A DNA stretch of 64,000 bases from Hymenobacter nivis. Lineage in GTDB: Bacteria; Bacteroidota; Bacteroidia; Cytophagales; Hymenobacteraceae. Within the stretch, counting starts at the first letter, position 1. Every line of letters starts with the position of its first letter. Under the pieces are notes generated by a model. It ran no database searches. It was not told the origin of the DNA and saw nothing but the letters and a program-made list of their open reading frames with translations. Position numbers and translations under genes: made by a program. The stretch lies in the NCBI RefSeq assembly GCF_006439025.1, contig NZ_RCYZ01000002.1, positions 434,753 through 498,752 of the forward strand, written 5' to 3'. Below, one piece after another: positions 25,782 through 34,369 of the stretch.

Positions 25782-25806
25782 CGCTTGAGTATTGACGGTT
25801 AGTTCC

Positions 25807-25847
25807 GGGCCAGTTTCTTGCACGCCAAGAAGCTGGCCCATTTTTTT
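25807..25847 (+). terminator. Rho-independent terminator after M56 gene
   Basis: GGGCCAGTTTCTT pairs with AAGAAGCTGGCCC (one G-T pair), followed by seven T. Confidence 0.8.
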
Positions 25848-25886
25848 GACCCAAACGCCGCCTTTGCCGGTGGCTACTGTCATGCC

Positions 25887-25940
25887 TGCAAAAATATTTT
25901 TCCGGGTCCCCGTAACGAACCGCCCGCCCGGCGGTACTCC
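25887..25940 (+). promoter_or_regulatory. Candidate ECF-type promoter of sigma operon
   Basis: An A/T stretch (TGCAAAAATATTTTT, 25887-25901) precedes GTAAC (25912-25916) and, 16 nt on, GGTACT (25933-25938). This resembles promoters read by ECF sigma factors (AAC-containing -35) rather than TAnnTTTG, and would allow the sigma factor to control its own operon. Inference from pattern only. Confidence 0.4.
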
Positions 25941-25978
25941 TTCCAAACCCTTTCTTTCCGCCGTTTGCTTTCCTGTGT

Positions 25979-26533
25979 ATGCCGGTTGCCGTAGTTGATG
26001 CCCCCCCGAGCGACGAAGCCCTGATGGCCCGCGTGCGGGCCGACGAGCTGGACTGCCTCACGGCGTTGTTTGAGCGGTACCAGGGGCCCCTGTTTGGGTT
26101 TCTGGCCCGCTTGGCCAACGGCGACCGGGACGTGGCCCAGGACCTGACCCAGAACGTGTTTGTGCGGGTGCTGCGCTACCGCGCCAGCTACCAGCCCGGG
26201 CAGCCCTTCCGGGCCTGGGTGTACCAAATGGCCCGCCACGTGTGGGCCGACCACTACCAGCGCCAGCGCCCCACCGACGACCTGGAAGACGTAGAAAAAA
26301 CTGCTTCCCACGGCCGCGCCGCCCACGCCCAGCGCGCCGCCGCCGACGAGCACCAGGCCCTGCACGAAGCCCTGGCCCTGCTGCCCGCCCCGCAGCGCGA
26401 AGTGCTGGTGCTGCACCGCTTCCAGGGCTTCGACTACGCCGAAATCGGCGAGCAGCTGGGCTGCACCGCCGGCGCCGCCCGCGTAAAAGCCCACAGGGCC
26501 CTGGACGCGCTGCGCCGCATCTACCTGAGCTAA
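25979..26533 (+). CDS. ECF RNA polymerase sigma factor
   Basis: 184 aa. Region 2: 'LMARVRADELDCLTALFERY', QGPLFGFLARLANGDRDVAQ and DLTQNVFVRVLRYRASYQ, about residues 15-72. Region 4: 'LALLPAPQREVLVLHRFQGF', DYAEIGEQLGCTAGAARVKA, about 128-172. There is no region 3, as usual for ECF sigmas. The start is ATG 25979. It is followed after 32 bp by a membrane zinc-finger protein, the usual anti-sigma arrangement, and then by two DUF4097 proteins. This order (sigma, anti-sigma, DUF4097) is a known type of envelope-stress module. Confidence 0.92.
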   Translation: MPVAVVDAPPSDEALMARVRADELDCLTALFERYQGPLFGFLARLANGDRDVAQDLTQNVFVRVLRYRASYQPGQPFRAWVYQMARHVWADHYQRQRPTDDLEDVEKTASHGRAAHAQRAAADEHQALHEALALLPAPQREVLVLHRFQGFDYAEIGEQLGCTAGAARVKAHRALDALRRIYLS

Positions 26534-26565
26534 TAAATTACTAGATAAGATAATAGTCCACTAAC

Positions 26566-27447
26566 ATGAATCCCGTTAACCGCCATTCTTCTTCTGACCC
26601 CGCCTGCGCGGCCCTGCGGCCCTGGTTGCCCGACCTGGCCGACGGCTTGCCGCTGCCCGCCGAGGCCGAGGCCCTGGCCGCCCACCTGCCCGGGTGCCCC
26701 GCCTGCCAGGCCGAGCTGGCCGAGCTGCGCACCCTGTTTGCCGACCTCGACGCCCTGCCCGCCGAAGTGCCCCCGCTGGCCCTGCGCGACAATTTCCTGG
26801 CCATGCTGGCCGCGGAAAAAGCCACGCTGGCCGCCGCTGCCCCGGCCCCCGGCCTGACGGCCCAGCGCGGCGACCAGCCCCTGGCCGCGGCCCCAAAGCC
26901 CGCCGTGGCGGAAGCCCGCGCCGGCACCCAGCAGTGGCTGCGCATTGCGGCCAGCGTGGCGCTGGTGGCAGTGGGGGCCATGCTGGGCCTGCTGCTGCGC
27001 GGCGGGCAGCCGGCCGCCCAAGTAGCGGTGGCCCCGGTGCAACAGGCCCCAGCCCTGGCCACCCAGCTGGCCGCCGCCGTGCAGCGCCCCGCCGCCGCCA
27101 CCGACCGGCTGCGCCTGGTGGCCGAGGCCCCCGCCGCCGTGGTGGCCCCCGGCGACCCGGCCGTGGCCGCCCTCATCAACACCCTCAGCACCGACCCCAA
27201 CCCCAACGTGCGGCTGGCCGCCTGCGAGGCCCTGTACCGCCTGCGGGCCGACCCCCGCGTGGGCCCCGCCCTGGTGGCCGCCCTGCCCATGCAAACCGAC
27301 CCCAACGTGCAAATCACCCTGATCGAAACCCTCGTGGCGCTGCGCGAAAAGCGCGCCGTGCCCCAACTTGAACAGCTCAGCCAGCAGCCCGAAGTGCTGC
27401 GCGCCGTGCGCCAGCAGGCCGAAGCCGGCATCGGGCAGCTTATCTAA
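26566..27447 (+). CDS. Zinc-finger anti-sigma factor fused to HEAT repeats
   Basis: 293 aa. N-terminal anti-sigma zinc motif H-L-P-G-C-P-A-C (HxxxCxxC, about residues 43-50). A disordered Ala/Pro-rich linker follows, then one membrane helix (about 126-145, 'IAASVALVAVGAMLGLLLRG'), and a periplasmic part. The last 90 residues form HEAT-like helical pairs ('VAALINTLSTDPNPNVRLAA', 'VGPALVAALPMQTDPNVQIT', LIETLVALREKRAVPQLEQL). So the sigma-binding domain faces the cytoplasm and HEAT repeats face the periplasm, which may be the sensing part. It follows the sigma gene by 32 bp and precedes a DUF4097 gene by 27 bp. Confidence 0.85.
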   Translation: MNPVNRHSSSDPACAALRPWLPDLADGLPLPAEAEALAAHLPGCPACQAELAELRTLFADLDALPAEVPPLALRDNFLAMLAAEKATLAAAAPAPGLTAQRGDQPLAAAPKPAVAEARAGTQQWLRIAASVALVAVGAMLGLLLRGGQPAAQVAVAPVQQAPALATQLAAAVQRPAAATDRLRLVAEAPAAVVAPGDPAVAALINTLSTDPNPNVRLAACEALYRLRADPRVGPALVAALPMQTDPNVQITLIETLVALREKRAVPQLEQLSQQPEVLRAVRQQAEAGIGQLI

Positions 27448-27474
27448 AATAACAATTGATAAATACGTAATAAG

Positions 27475-28332
27475 ATGATTGATTTTCAAATGAATACCGT
27501 CAATACAGAGGCCGTTGCGCCGGCCGCGCCGGCCACGCGCTGGGGCCCCTGGGTGGCCGCGCCGCTCCTGCTGCTGGCGCTGCTGGGGGCCCCCACCGGC
27601 CTGCGGGCCCAGGAGTTCCACGCCAAATTTGCCAGTGCCCAGCACCGCAAGGTGGTGCTCGACATGCACGGCAGCGACGTGACGGTGGAGGGCTACGACG
27701 GCGACGAGCTGGTGGTGCGCGGCAGCGGCGGCTACACCCCGCCGCCAGTATTATCCAACGGCCTGCGAGCGGTGTACAGCGGCGGCGGCGAAGACAACAC
27801 CCGCATGGGCTTGGCCGTGACGCCGGCCGGCGACAACACCCTGCGCGTGACGCGCACCTCGCGCAGCGACGGCCACTACACCGTGCGCCTGCCCCGCCGC
27901 ACCGACGTGGTGTTTTCGCAAGCCGCCTGGGGCGGCTCCGACGACCTGACGGTGCGCGACATCGCGGGGCGGGTGGAGGTGAGCCTGAAATCGGGCGACA
28001 TCCGGCTGCTGAACATCGGGGGCCCCGTGGTGGCCAACACCATCAGCGGCGATATCAAGGTGGTGTTCAGCATCACGCCCGACGAGCCCAGCGCCGTGTC
28101 GACGGTGAGCGGCGACGTGGACATTACCCTGCCGGCCACCGCCAAAACCACGCTCTCGATGCGCTCGGTGTCGGGCGAAATCTACACCGATTTCGACCTG
28201 GGCTTTGGCGGCGACAAGGGCCAGCGCTCCGGCGGCGGCATGAACACCGTGGACGGCCGCACCAACGGCGGCGGCACCACCCTCAGCCTAAAAACGGTGA
28301 GCGGCGACGTCTTCGTCCGCAAAGGCAAGTAG
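27475..28332 (+). CDS. DUF4097 exported beta-helix protein
   Basis: 285 aa. Start ATG 27475, or ATG 27490 five codons on. A hydrophobic signal segment (about 22-44) ends in LRAQ. The mature part is a repetitive beta structure with recurring V-S-G-D or I-S-G-D turns ('LKSGDIRLLNIGG', 'NTISGDIKVVF', 'STVSGDVDITL', 'RSVSGEIYTDF', 'KTVSGDVFVRK'), the hallmark of DUF4097/DUF4098. The role of the family is unknown; it is often found beside ECF sigma/anti-sigma pairs, as here. The next gene is a paralogue 38 bp away. Confidence 0.85.
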   Translation: MIDFQMNTVNTEAVAPAAPATRWGPWVAAPLLLLALLGAPTGLRAQEFHAKFASAQHRKVVLDMHGSDVTVEGYDGDELVVRGSGGYTPPPVLSNGLRAVYSGGGEDNTRMGLAVTPAGDNTLRVTRTSRSDGHYTVRLPRRTDVVFSQAAWGGSDDLTVRDIAGRVEVSLKSGDIRLLNIGGPVVANTISGDIKVVFSITPDEPSAVSTVSGDVDITLPATAKTTLSMRSVSGEIYTDFDLGFGGDKGQRSGGGMNTVDGRTNGGGTTLSLKTVSGDVFVRKGK

Positions 28333-28370
28333 TTAGCTTCCATTCATTTCCACCCTTAAATCCTTCGCCC

Positions 28371-29261
28371 ATGAACCGTTTTTTACTTGCCGCCGGCTTG
28401 CTGCTCGGCAGCTTGGCCCCGGCCCTGGCCCAGCGCATCATCACCCAAACGGCGGCCTTGGGCGGTGGGCAAAGCGTGTCCCTCGACCTCAAGCACGCCC
28501 ACCGCATCCGGGTACGGCCGGGCGGGACGGGGCTGACGGTGAAAGCCACGGTGGTGGTGAACAACAACGAGCGCAACGACGCCGTGAGCCTCAAGCTAGA
28601 GCAGTCGGCCGCCGAAGTAAGCATTGTGGAAACGCTGGACGAAGCGCTGCTGCGCAAGTTTCAGTTCTCGGGCGAGTGCAACGGCAGCGGTAATAGCAAC
28701 GGCGGCGACAACAGCGGCAGCACCTACAATTGGAACGACGGGGGCAAGGGCTACCGCTACTGTCTGCAAATCGACTACGAGGTGACGCTGCCCGCGGGCA
28801 CGGCCCTGCGCCTGTCCACCATCACGGGCGACCTGGATTTGCAGGACTTGACGGGCGAAATCACGGCCAAAACGGTGAGCGGCGACTTGCAATTTGCCGG
28901 CCTGAGCGGCGCCGTAACGGCCCGCACCATCAGCGGCGACGCCAACGTGGCGCACCGGGGCCCCCGCGCCGTGAACGTGAAAACGGTGAGCGGCGACGTG
29001 AAGCTGACCACCGAAAACAGCAGCGCTACCGACGTGGCCTCGGTGAGCGGCGACGTGGACGTGCGCTGGCCCGCCGCCGAAGGCGCCGACCTGAACCTGC
29101 GCTCAATAACGGGCGAGGTGTACGCCGACCCGGCCGTGGCCTTCAGCAACCGCCGGGCGCACTCGCTGATCGGCTACACCCTGAAGGGCACCCTGGGCAG
29201 CGGCGGCCCGCTGGTGCAAATTGAGTCGGTGAGCGGCGATGTTTTCTTCCGCAAGCAATAA
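28371..29261 (+). CDS. DUF4097 exported beta-helix protein, second paralogue
   Basis: 296 aa with a clean signal peptide (RFLLAAGLLLGSLAPALA-Q). Seven to eight SGD/TGD turns are visible ('STITGDLDLQDL', 'KTVSGDLQFAGL', 'RTISGDANVA', 'KTVSGDVKLTT', 'ASVSGDVDVRW', 'ESVSGDVFFRK'). A Gly/Ser/Asn-rich loop with two Cys (GECNGSGNSNGGDNSGS and 'YRYCLQ') inserts near residues 102-130 and may form a disulfide outside the cytoplasm. It is probably in one transcript with the sigma factor and anti-sigma. Function unknown. Confidence 0.85.
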   Translation: MNRFLLAAGLLLGSLAPALAQRIITQTAALGGGQSVSLDLKHAHRIRVRPGGTGLTVKATVVVNNNERNDAVSLKLEQSAAEVSIVETLDEALLRKFQFSGECNGSGNSNGGDNSGSTYNWNDGGKGYRYCLQIDYEVTLPAGTALRLSTITGDLDLQDLTGEITAKTVSGDLQFAGLSGAVTARTISGDANVAHRGPRAVNVKTVSGDVKLTTENSSATDVASVSGDVDVRWPAAEGADLNLRSITGEVYADPAVAFSNRRAHSLIGYTLKGTLGSGGPLVQIESVSGDVFFRKQ

Positions 29262-29435
29262 CGCTTCTGGGTATCCTTATGCGGCCCGGCCGCGCATATC
29301 TGCCCGTGGCGGTGGCCCGGCTGAGCCTTGCCCGTAGCGGGGCCCCGGGGCCCAAAAAAATAATCTGCTTCCCCGGCAACGGCCGCGCTTTCCCGGCGTC
29401 TCTGCCCCACCGAAACCTCTCCCCAACCAACCTTC

Positions 29436-32030
29436 ATGTTCTCCTCGTTGGCCCTGCGCTGGCTGCCGCGCCTGTTTGCCTGCGCCCTTTTGCTGAGCTG
29501 GGGCCCCCGGGCCGCGGCCCAAAAAAGCCCGGCCAAGCCCGCCGCGGTGGCCGCGCCGCGCCGCCAGCTGGCCGCCCACCGCACGGCGGCGCCCATCAAG
29601 CTCGACGGCCTGCTCGACGACGCGGCCTGGGCGGAGGCCCCGGCAACCGGCCAGTTCACGGAGCAGCAGCCCCGCCCGGGCCGCCCCGAGCGCCTGCCCA
29701 CCGAGGTGCGCGTGCTCTACGACGACGCGGCCATGTACGTGGGCGCCAAAATGGTGGAAGCCAGCCCCGACAGCATCCGGCGCGAACTGACGCAGCGCGA
29801 CGGCATCGGCAACACCGATTTCTTCGGCCTGTTCCTCGACCCCTACCGCGACCACCTCAACGGCTACGGCTTCATCGTGCTCAGCACCGGCGTGCAGTTC
29901 GACGCCCGCTACTCGCCCGCCAACGGCGAAGACGACACCTGGAACGCCGTGTGGGACAGCCGCGTGGCCCCGCTGCCCGACGGCAAGGGCTGGAGCGTCG
30001 AAATCCGCATTCCGTACTCGGCCATTCGCTTCGCCCAGGCCCCGGTGCAGTCCTGGGGCGTCAACTTCATGCGCCAGCGCAAGAAGGACAACCAACAGCT
30101 CTTCTGGAACGAGGTGAAGCCCGCCGTGGACGGCTTCGTGAACCAGTGGGGCGAGCTCACGGCCCTCGAAAACCTGCACCCGCCGCTGCGCCTCTCCCTC
30201 ACGCCCTACGTGAGCAGCTACGTGAACCACTACCCCTACAACGAGCAGGGCAAGCGCAACTACAGCACCAGCTTCAACGGCGGCGCCGACGTGAAGTGGG
30301 GCATCAACGAGAGCTTCACGCTCGACGCCACGCTCGTGCCCGACTTCGGCCAGGTAATCAGCGACAACCAAGTGCTCAACCTCTCGCCCTTTGAGGTGCA
30401 GTACCAGGAAAACCGGACCTTTTTCACCGAAGGCACCGAGCTGTTCAACAAGGGCGGCCTGTTTTATTCGCGGCGCGTGGGGGCCCAGCCCATCGGCTTC
30501 GACGACGTGGGCGGGCAGCTGCGCAAGGGCGAGTTCGTGTACCAAAACCCGGGCGTGACGCGGCTCATCAACGCCACCAAAGTATCGGGGCGCACCAGCA
30601 AAGGGCTGGGCATCGGGGTGTTCAACGCCGTGTCGGCGGCCAGCTACGCCACGGTGGAGGACTCGGTGGGCGGCGCGCGGCGCGAGGTGCTCACGCAGCC
30701 GCTCACCAACTACAACATCTTGGTGCTCGACCAAAGCCTGCCCCACAATTCCTACGTCTCGCTCATCAACACCAACGTGACGCGCGCCGGCCAGGCCTAC
30801 GACGCCAACGTGACGGCCGGCCTGTTCCGGTTCGTGAATAAATCGAACCAGTACGCCCTCAAGGGCCAGGTGAACTACTCGCAGCGGCGCGGCCAGGGCC
30901 TGAACTCGGACGCGCCCGTGAGCGACCGCAGCGGCTACAAGTACTACCTGAACTACGGCAAGATTTCGGGCAACTGGACCTGGAACGTGGACCACGGCAT
31001 CGAGTCGGATACCTACAACCCCAACGACCTGGGCATCCTGTTCGGCAACAACAACATCACGCAGACGGCCACCGTGAGCTACAACAAGTACCAGGCCTTC
31101 TGGAAGGTAAACAACTTTTCCTCCTCGCTGGGGGCCTACCAGTCGCTGCTGTTCCGGCCCCTGATGTACCAGGACGCCGGCCTGTACGGCAGCGCCAACA
31201 CCACCTTCACCAAGAGCTTCCTCACGGTGGGCGCCGGCGCCGACCTCGACATAACCAAGCACGACTACTACGAGCCGCGCACCGCCCCGCTGGGGCCCTA
31301 CTACGTGCTGGTGCCCACCAGCGCCCACCTGGGCGTGTTCGCCTCGTCGGACTACCGCAAAAAGCTGGCCTACGACGTGAACATCGGCGTGCGCTCCTAC
31401 GCCCTCGATGAGCGCCTGGAGCGCCCGCGCCGCGCCGTTTACGCCCTCACGCTCAGCCCGCGCTACCGCGTGAACGACCGGCTGAACTTCCGCTACACGT
31501 ACGATTATAACTTGAAGGTGAACCAGATTGGCTACGTGAACGACGGGCTCGACGCCACCAACCCGCTCGACCAGCCGCTGATTGCCGCCTTTGGCTCTGA
31601 CGTGCTGCTGGGCGGCCGCCGCGTGTCCACGTTTACCAACACGCTGACGACCAATTATACCTTCACCAACCGCCTCTCGTTCACCATCCGCCTGCGGCAC
31701 TACGTGAGCGCCGTGCGCTACCAAAGCTTCGCGCGCCTGCGCCCCGGCGGCACCGAGGAAGCCCTGCCCGACTACGCCCGCAACCACGACAACAGCTTCA
31801 GCGCCTTCAACGTGGACGCGGCCCTGGTCTGGTGGTTTGCGCCCGGCTCGCAGGTGAGCCTGGTGTGGAAGGACGCCACCTCGTCGTACTTGCTCGGCAA
31901 CGAGGCCACCCCGCTCTACTTCGACAACCTAACCAACACCGCCAACACGCCGCACAACAACAACGTGTCCATCAAGGTGCTGTACTACCTCGACTACCTC
32001 ACCCTGCGGCCCCGGCGCAAGGCCAGCTAG
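29436..32030 (+). CDS. DUF5916 outer-membrane protein with CBM9-like domain
   Basis: 864 aa with a signal peptide (LRWLPRLFACALLLSWGPRA...AAA-Q). Residues about 40-210 form a carbohydrate-binding family 9-like sandwich ('APIKLDGLLDDAAWAEAPAT', TEVRVLYDDAAMYVGAKM, 'GWSVEIRIPYSAIRF'). The remainder (about 230-860) is a long beta-barrel-like domain of DUF5916 with Tyr/Asn-rich strands ('VQYQENRTFFTEGTELF' is a family signature). Such proteins are presumed outer-membrane proteins of Bacteroidota; the ligand is unknown. It follows the DUF4097 pair by 174 bp, same strand. Right after the stop comes GGGCCCCCAGGGGCCCTAG. Confidence 0.85.
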   Translation: MFSSLALRWLPRLFACALLLSWGPRAAAQKSPAKPAAVAAPRRQLAAHRTAAPIKLDGLLDDAAWAEAPATGQFTEQQPRPGRPERLPTEVRVLYDDAAMYVGAKMVEASPDSIRRELTQRDGIGNTDFFGLFLDPYRDHLNGYGFIVLSTGVQFDARYSPANGEDDTWNAVWDSRVAPLPDGKGWSVEIRIPYSAIRFAQAPVQSWGVNFMRQRKKDNQQLFWNEVKPAVDGFVNQWGELTALENLHPPLRLSLTPYVSSYVNHYPYNEQGKRNYSTSFNGGADVKWGINESFTLDATLVPDFGQVISDNQVLNLSPFEVQYQENRTFFTEGTELFNKGGLFYSRRVGAQPIGFDDVGGQLRKGEFVYQNPGVTRLINATKVSGRTSKGLGIGVFNAVSAASYATVEDSVGGARREVLTQPLTNYNILVLDQSLPHNSYVSLINTNVTRAGQAYDANVTAGLFRFVNKSNQYALKGQVNYSQRRGQGLNSDAPVSDRSGYKYYLNYGKISGNWTWNVDHGIESDTYNPNDLGILFGNNNITQTATVSYNKYQAFWKVNNFSSSLGAYQSLLFRPLMYQDAGLYGSANTTFTKSFLTVGAGADLDITKHDYYEPRTAPLGPYYVLVPTSAHLGVFASSDYRKKLAYDVNIGVRSYALDERLERPRRAVYALTLSPRYRVNDRLNFRYTYDYNLKVNQIGYVNDGLDATNPLDQPLIAAFGSDVLLGGRRVSTFTNTLTTNYTFTNRLSFTIRLRHYVSAVRYQSFARLRPGGTEEALPDYARNHDNSFSAFNVDAALVWWFAPGSQVSLVWKDATSSYLLGNEATPLYFDNLTNTANTPHNNNVSIKVLYYLDYLTLRPRRKAS

Positions 32031-32061
32031 GGCCCCCAGGGGCCCTAGCAACCAATGCCCG

Positions 32062-32703
32062 CTACTGCGTGCCGCGCACGCGGCGGGCGGCCACGGCCAG
32101 CGCCAGGGCCCCGGCGGCTGCCGCGGGCAGCGCCGCCGCCGGCCGCTGCACCAGCACGCCGCCCCCGGCCAGGGCCCCCGCCAGAAACCCCAGCCACAGC
32201 GTGGCCTGCCACAGCCAGTCCCAGGAGGTGCGCTGGCCGCTGAGCAAGCCCGCCAGCCCGGTGCCGAACCGCACCAGGGTCCCCGTGACGAACGTGAGGC
32301 TGACCTTGACGCCGCCCACCTCGTGCACCGCCGCGTTCAGCACGCCCATGCCCAGGGTGAGGGCCCCCACGGCCAGCGCCGGGCGCAGGTGCGCCAGCAG
32401 CAGCAGCGCCGCCACTGCCCCCAGAATGGCCGGCGTGGCCCCGCGCCCGGCGCGCTGGCCCAGCAGGGCCCCCAGCACCACGCCGCCCACAAACAGGCCC
32501 AGCACCCCGAGCAACTCGCGCAGTTTAGGGTGGTCGCCGTGGGCCACGGCCACGCCCAGCGAGGTCGTGTTGCCGCTCATGAACGACACGAACAGGCCCT
32601 GGAAATGCCCGTAGGCGTAGGCATCGACGAAGCCGGCCAGGGCCACGATGCCCAGGACGAGGCCGAAGGCGGCGAGCAGGGAAGCGGGCGGCAAGGGTTT
32701 CAT
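32062..32703 (-). CDS. DUF1275 (YoaK-like) membrane protein
   Basis: 213 aa from ATG 32703. Six or so membrane helices. Family features: 'GIVALAGFVDAYAYGHFQGL' with FVSFMSGNTTSLGVA early (the conserved D-A...G...F.S.M.GN motif) and 'VGGVKVSLTFVTGTLVRFGT' in the middle (T-F-V-T-G-T-L). DUF1275 proteins are inner-membrane proteins of unknown transport role. The gene is convergent with the DUF5916 gene, 31 bp between the two stops, with no obvious T-run terminator but a GGGCCCCCAGGGGCCC palindrome in the gap. Confidence 0.85.
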   Translation of the reverse strand: MKPLPPASLLAAFGLVLGIVALAGFVDAYAYGHFQGLFVSFMSGNTTSLGVAVAHGDHPKLRELLGVLGLFVGGVVLGALLGQRAGRGATPAILGAVAALLLLAHLRPALAVGALTLGMGVLNAAVHEVGGVKVSLTFVTGTLVRFGTGLAGLLSGQRTSWDWLWQATLWLGFLAGALAGGGVLVQRPAAALPAAAAGALALAVAARRVRGTQ

Positions 32704-32890
32704 GCGGGCAAGCGGGTGGTTGCGCCCGTGTACGGCCCGGGCCCGGCGCGGGTGCGCCCGGGGCCCCAAAGCCGCGCGCCCCGCCGGCAACGTTTGCGGA
32801 AATAGAGGTGGATTTCGGGCACTGGCGCGGCGGTTCGGGGCCCACTGTTAAGGCTTGCTGCCGCTGCTTTCCATCTCCTTCCACCCGCCC

Positions 32891-33145
32891 ATGCTGTTCA
32901 CCTTTGGCCTCTGCCCCGCGCTGTTTATTGCCACCGCGTTGCTGGGCCCTGCGGCCGGCCCCGGGGTACCGGCGGCCGCGCCAGGGCCCCTGCTGGCGTT
33001 TCCCGGGGCCGAAGGGGCGCTTCATCCGCAGCGGGTGCTGCGGCGGTTTGGTGGGCGTGCGGTGCGGCGGGCCCGCGCTGCTGCGGCCTCGGCTTTTGCG
33101 TTTAAGCAGTTGGGCAAAAACAAACAGCCATTACTTTTTGCGTAA
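32891..33145 (+). pseudogene. Possible frameshifted polysaccharide-lyase fragment
   Basis: From ATG 32891 a signal-peptide-like stretch (LFTFGLCPALFIATALLGPA) is followed by LLAFPGAEG, the usual N-terminus of mature pectate-lyase-like (PL1) proteins of Bacteroidota. Those continue 'FGRFTTGGRGG'. Here a shift of one base right after AEG gives 'GRFIRSGCCGGLVG', which fits that continuation, while the uninterrupted frame reads into Arg/Ala-rich sequence and stops at 33145. I read it as a decayed remnant of a secreted lyase, without the catalytic part. The similarity is short; it could also be a chance open frame. Confidence 0.3.
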
Positions 33146-33215
33146 ATCATTGTTATTAAAAATACTAGCCATCGGCCAATAGTCATCAGCTAATGGCTCA
33201 GCCCTTAAGCCATTC

Positions 33216-34085
33216 ATGAAGCAGCCCCCTGCCCAGTTTGCCCAAGCCGCCGCCGGTGGGCCCCCGCCCGCCCCGCCGCAAAAAGAAGCCAAAGAGGAGC
33301 AGGAAGCGCAGGAGCGAAGCGCGCCTTCGGGCAAAGTCATCTACAAGGCCATCGTTGCGGAAGGCGCAGAGGAGCTGGAGCGCCCGTCGGCGGCCCTGTT
33401 CTGGTCGGGCCTGGCGGCGGGCCTGTCGATGAGCTTCTCCATGATTGCCGAGGGCCTGCTGATGCACTACCTGCCCAACGCCACCTGGCAGCCGCTGGTG
33501 GCCAGCCTGGGCTACAGCCTGGGTTTTCTCATCGTGATTCTGGGCCGGCAGCAGCTCTTCACCGAAAACACGCTCACCCCCATTCTGCCCCTGCTCCAGG
33601 AGCCCACCTGGGCGTGCCTGCGCAACGTGGGCCGGCTGTGGGGCATTGTGCTATTCGCCAATTTGTTGGGCGGCGTAATGGTAGCGTTTGCCATTGCTTA
33701 CTTGCCGGCTTTCGAGCCAGAAGTAAAGGCCGAGTTTGCCCGCATCGGGCACACGGCGCTCAGCCACGATTTCTGGACGACCCTGGTGCGGGGCGTGTTT
33801 GCGGGCTGGATGATTGCCCTGATGGTGTGGCTGCTGCCGTTTGCGGAGCAGGGGCGGCTTTGGGTCATCATCTTCGTCACTTACATCGTGGGCGTGGCCC
33901 ACTTCAGCCACGTCATCGCGGGGTCGGTCGAGGTCTTCACTCTGGCCGCGATGGGCCAGGCAAGCTGGGGCGAGGCCCTGGGCGGCTTCGTGGCGCCGGC
34001 GCTGCTGGGCAATATCATCGGCGGCCTGGCCCTGGTGGCGGCCCTCAACCACGCGCAGATCACGGCCGGCGAGGAAGAGGACTAA
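33216..34085 (+). CDS. Formate/nitrite transporter (FNT) family protein
   Basis: 289 aa. A charged, Pro/Glu-rich cytoplasmic N-terminus (about 1-60) precedes six membrane helices. FNT-like blocks: 'ALFWSGLAAGLSMSFSMIAE', 'LGYSLGFLIVILGRQQLFTE' with the N-T at the channel, 'FANLLGGVMVAFAIAYLP', 'GVAHFSHVIAGSVEVF' and 'GGFVAPALLGNIIGGLAL'. This matches the YfdC-like branch, larger than FocA/NirC and with unproven substrate. The gene stands alone; upstream 70 bp is AT-rich. Confidence 0.85.
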   Translation: MKQPPAQFAQAAAGGPPPAPPQKEAKEEQEAQERSAPSGKVIYKAIVAEGAEELERPSAALFWSGLAAGLSMSFSMIAEGLLMHYLPNATWQPLVASLGYSLGFLIVILGRQQLFTENTLTPILPLLQEPTWACLRNVGRLWGIVLFANLLGGVMVAFAIAYLPAFEPEVKAEFARIGHTALSHDFWTTLVRGVFAGWMIALMVWLLPFAEQGRLWVIIFVTYIVGVAHFSHVIAGSVEVFTLAAMGQASWGEALGGFVAPALLGNIIGGLALVAALNHAQITAGEEED

Positions 34086-34369
34086 GCAGCAGGTGGTTGG
34101 GAGTGGCCGCAAACCACCCGGCCCGCCCCAAAAGCCGCGCCCAGCCGGGCCCCGGTTGCTACCCCATACTGGAGGTTTATTTGGACGAGCTGGCGGGGAA
34201 GTAGGGGATATGATTTGCTCCTGATATATTGAACACTGGTTTTTACTCGTTTGGCGGAGACAATAGCAAGCCACCTCCAGTCTTAACTGGATCACTTGGA
34301 GGGAAAGTTTACACCACTGTAAGCATCCCTGTCAAGTGGGCCGAAAAGCAGAAGTCAACCCCCGGGGCC
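34086..34369. other. Intergenic gap with lower-GC gene scrap
   Basis: 284 bp between the convergent FNT and carotenoid-oxygenase genes. The right half (about 34205-34355) is clearly lower in GC and stays open on the plus strand, reading 'FYSFGGDNSKPPPVLTGS' and 'GGKVYTTVSIPVKWAEK' without a good start codon. It may be the remains of an acquired gene; I cannot name it. No terminator hairpin was recognised. Confidence 0.3.

Noticed and set aside
29277..31787. 836-codon open frame on the minus strand opposite the DUF5916 gene
   Set aside because: It is antisense to a clear gene, rich in Val, Gly and His as expected when GC-rich codons are read backwards, and has no recognisable domain. The same applies to long antisense frames opposite lptD (2285-4156), mutB (49929-51410), dnaA (55235-56836) and others.
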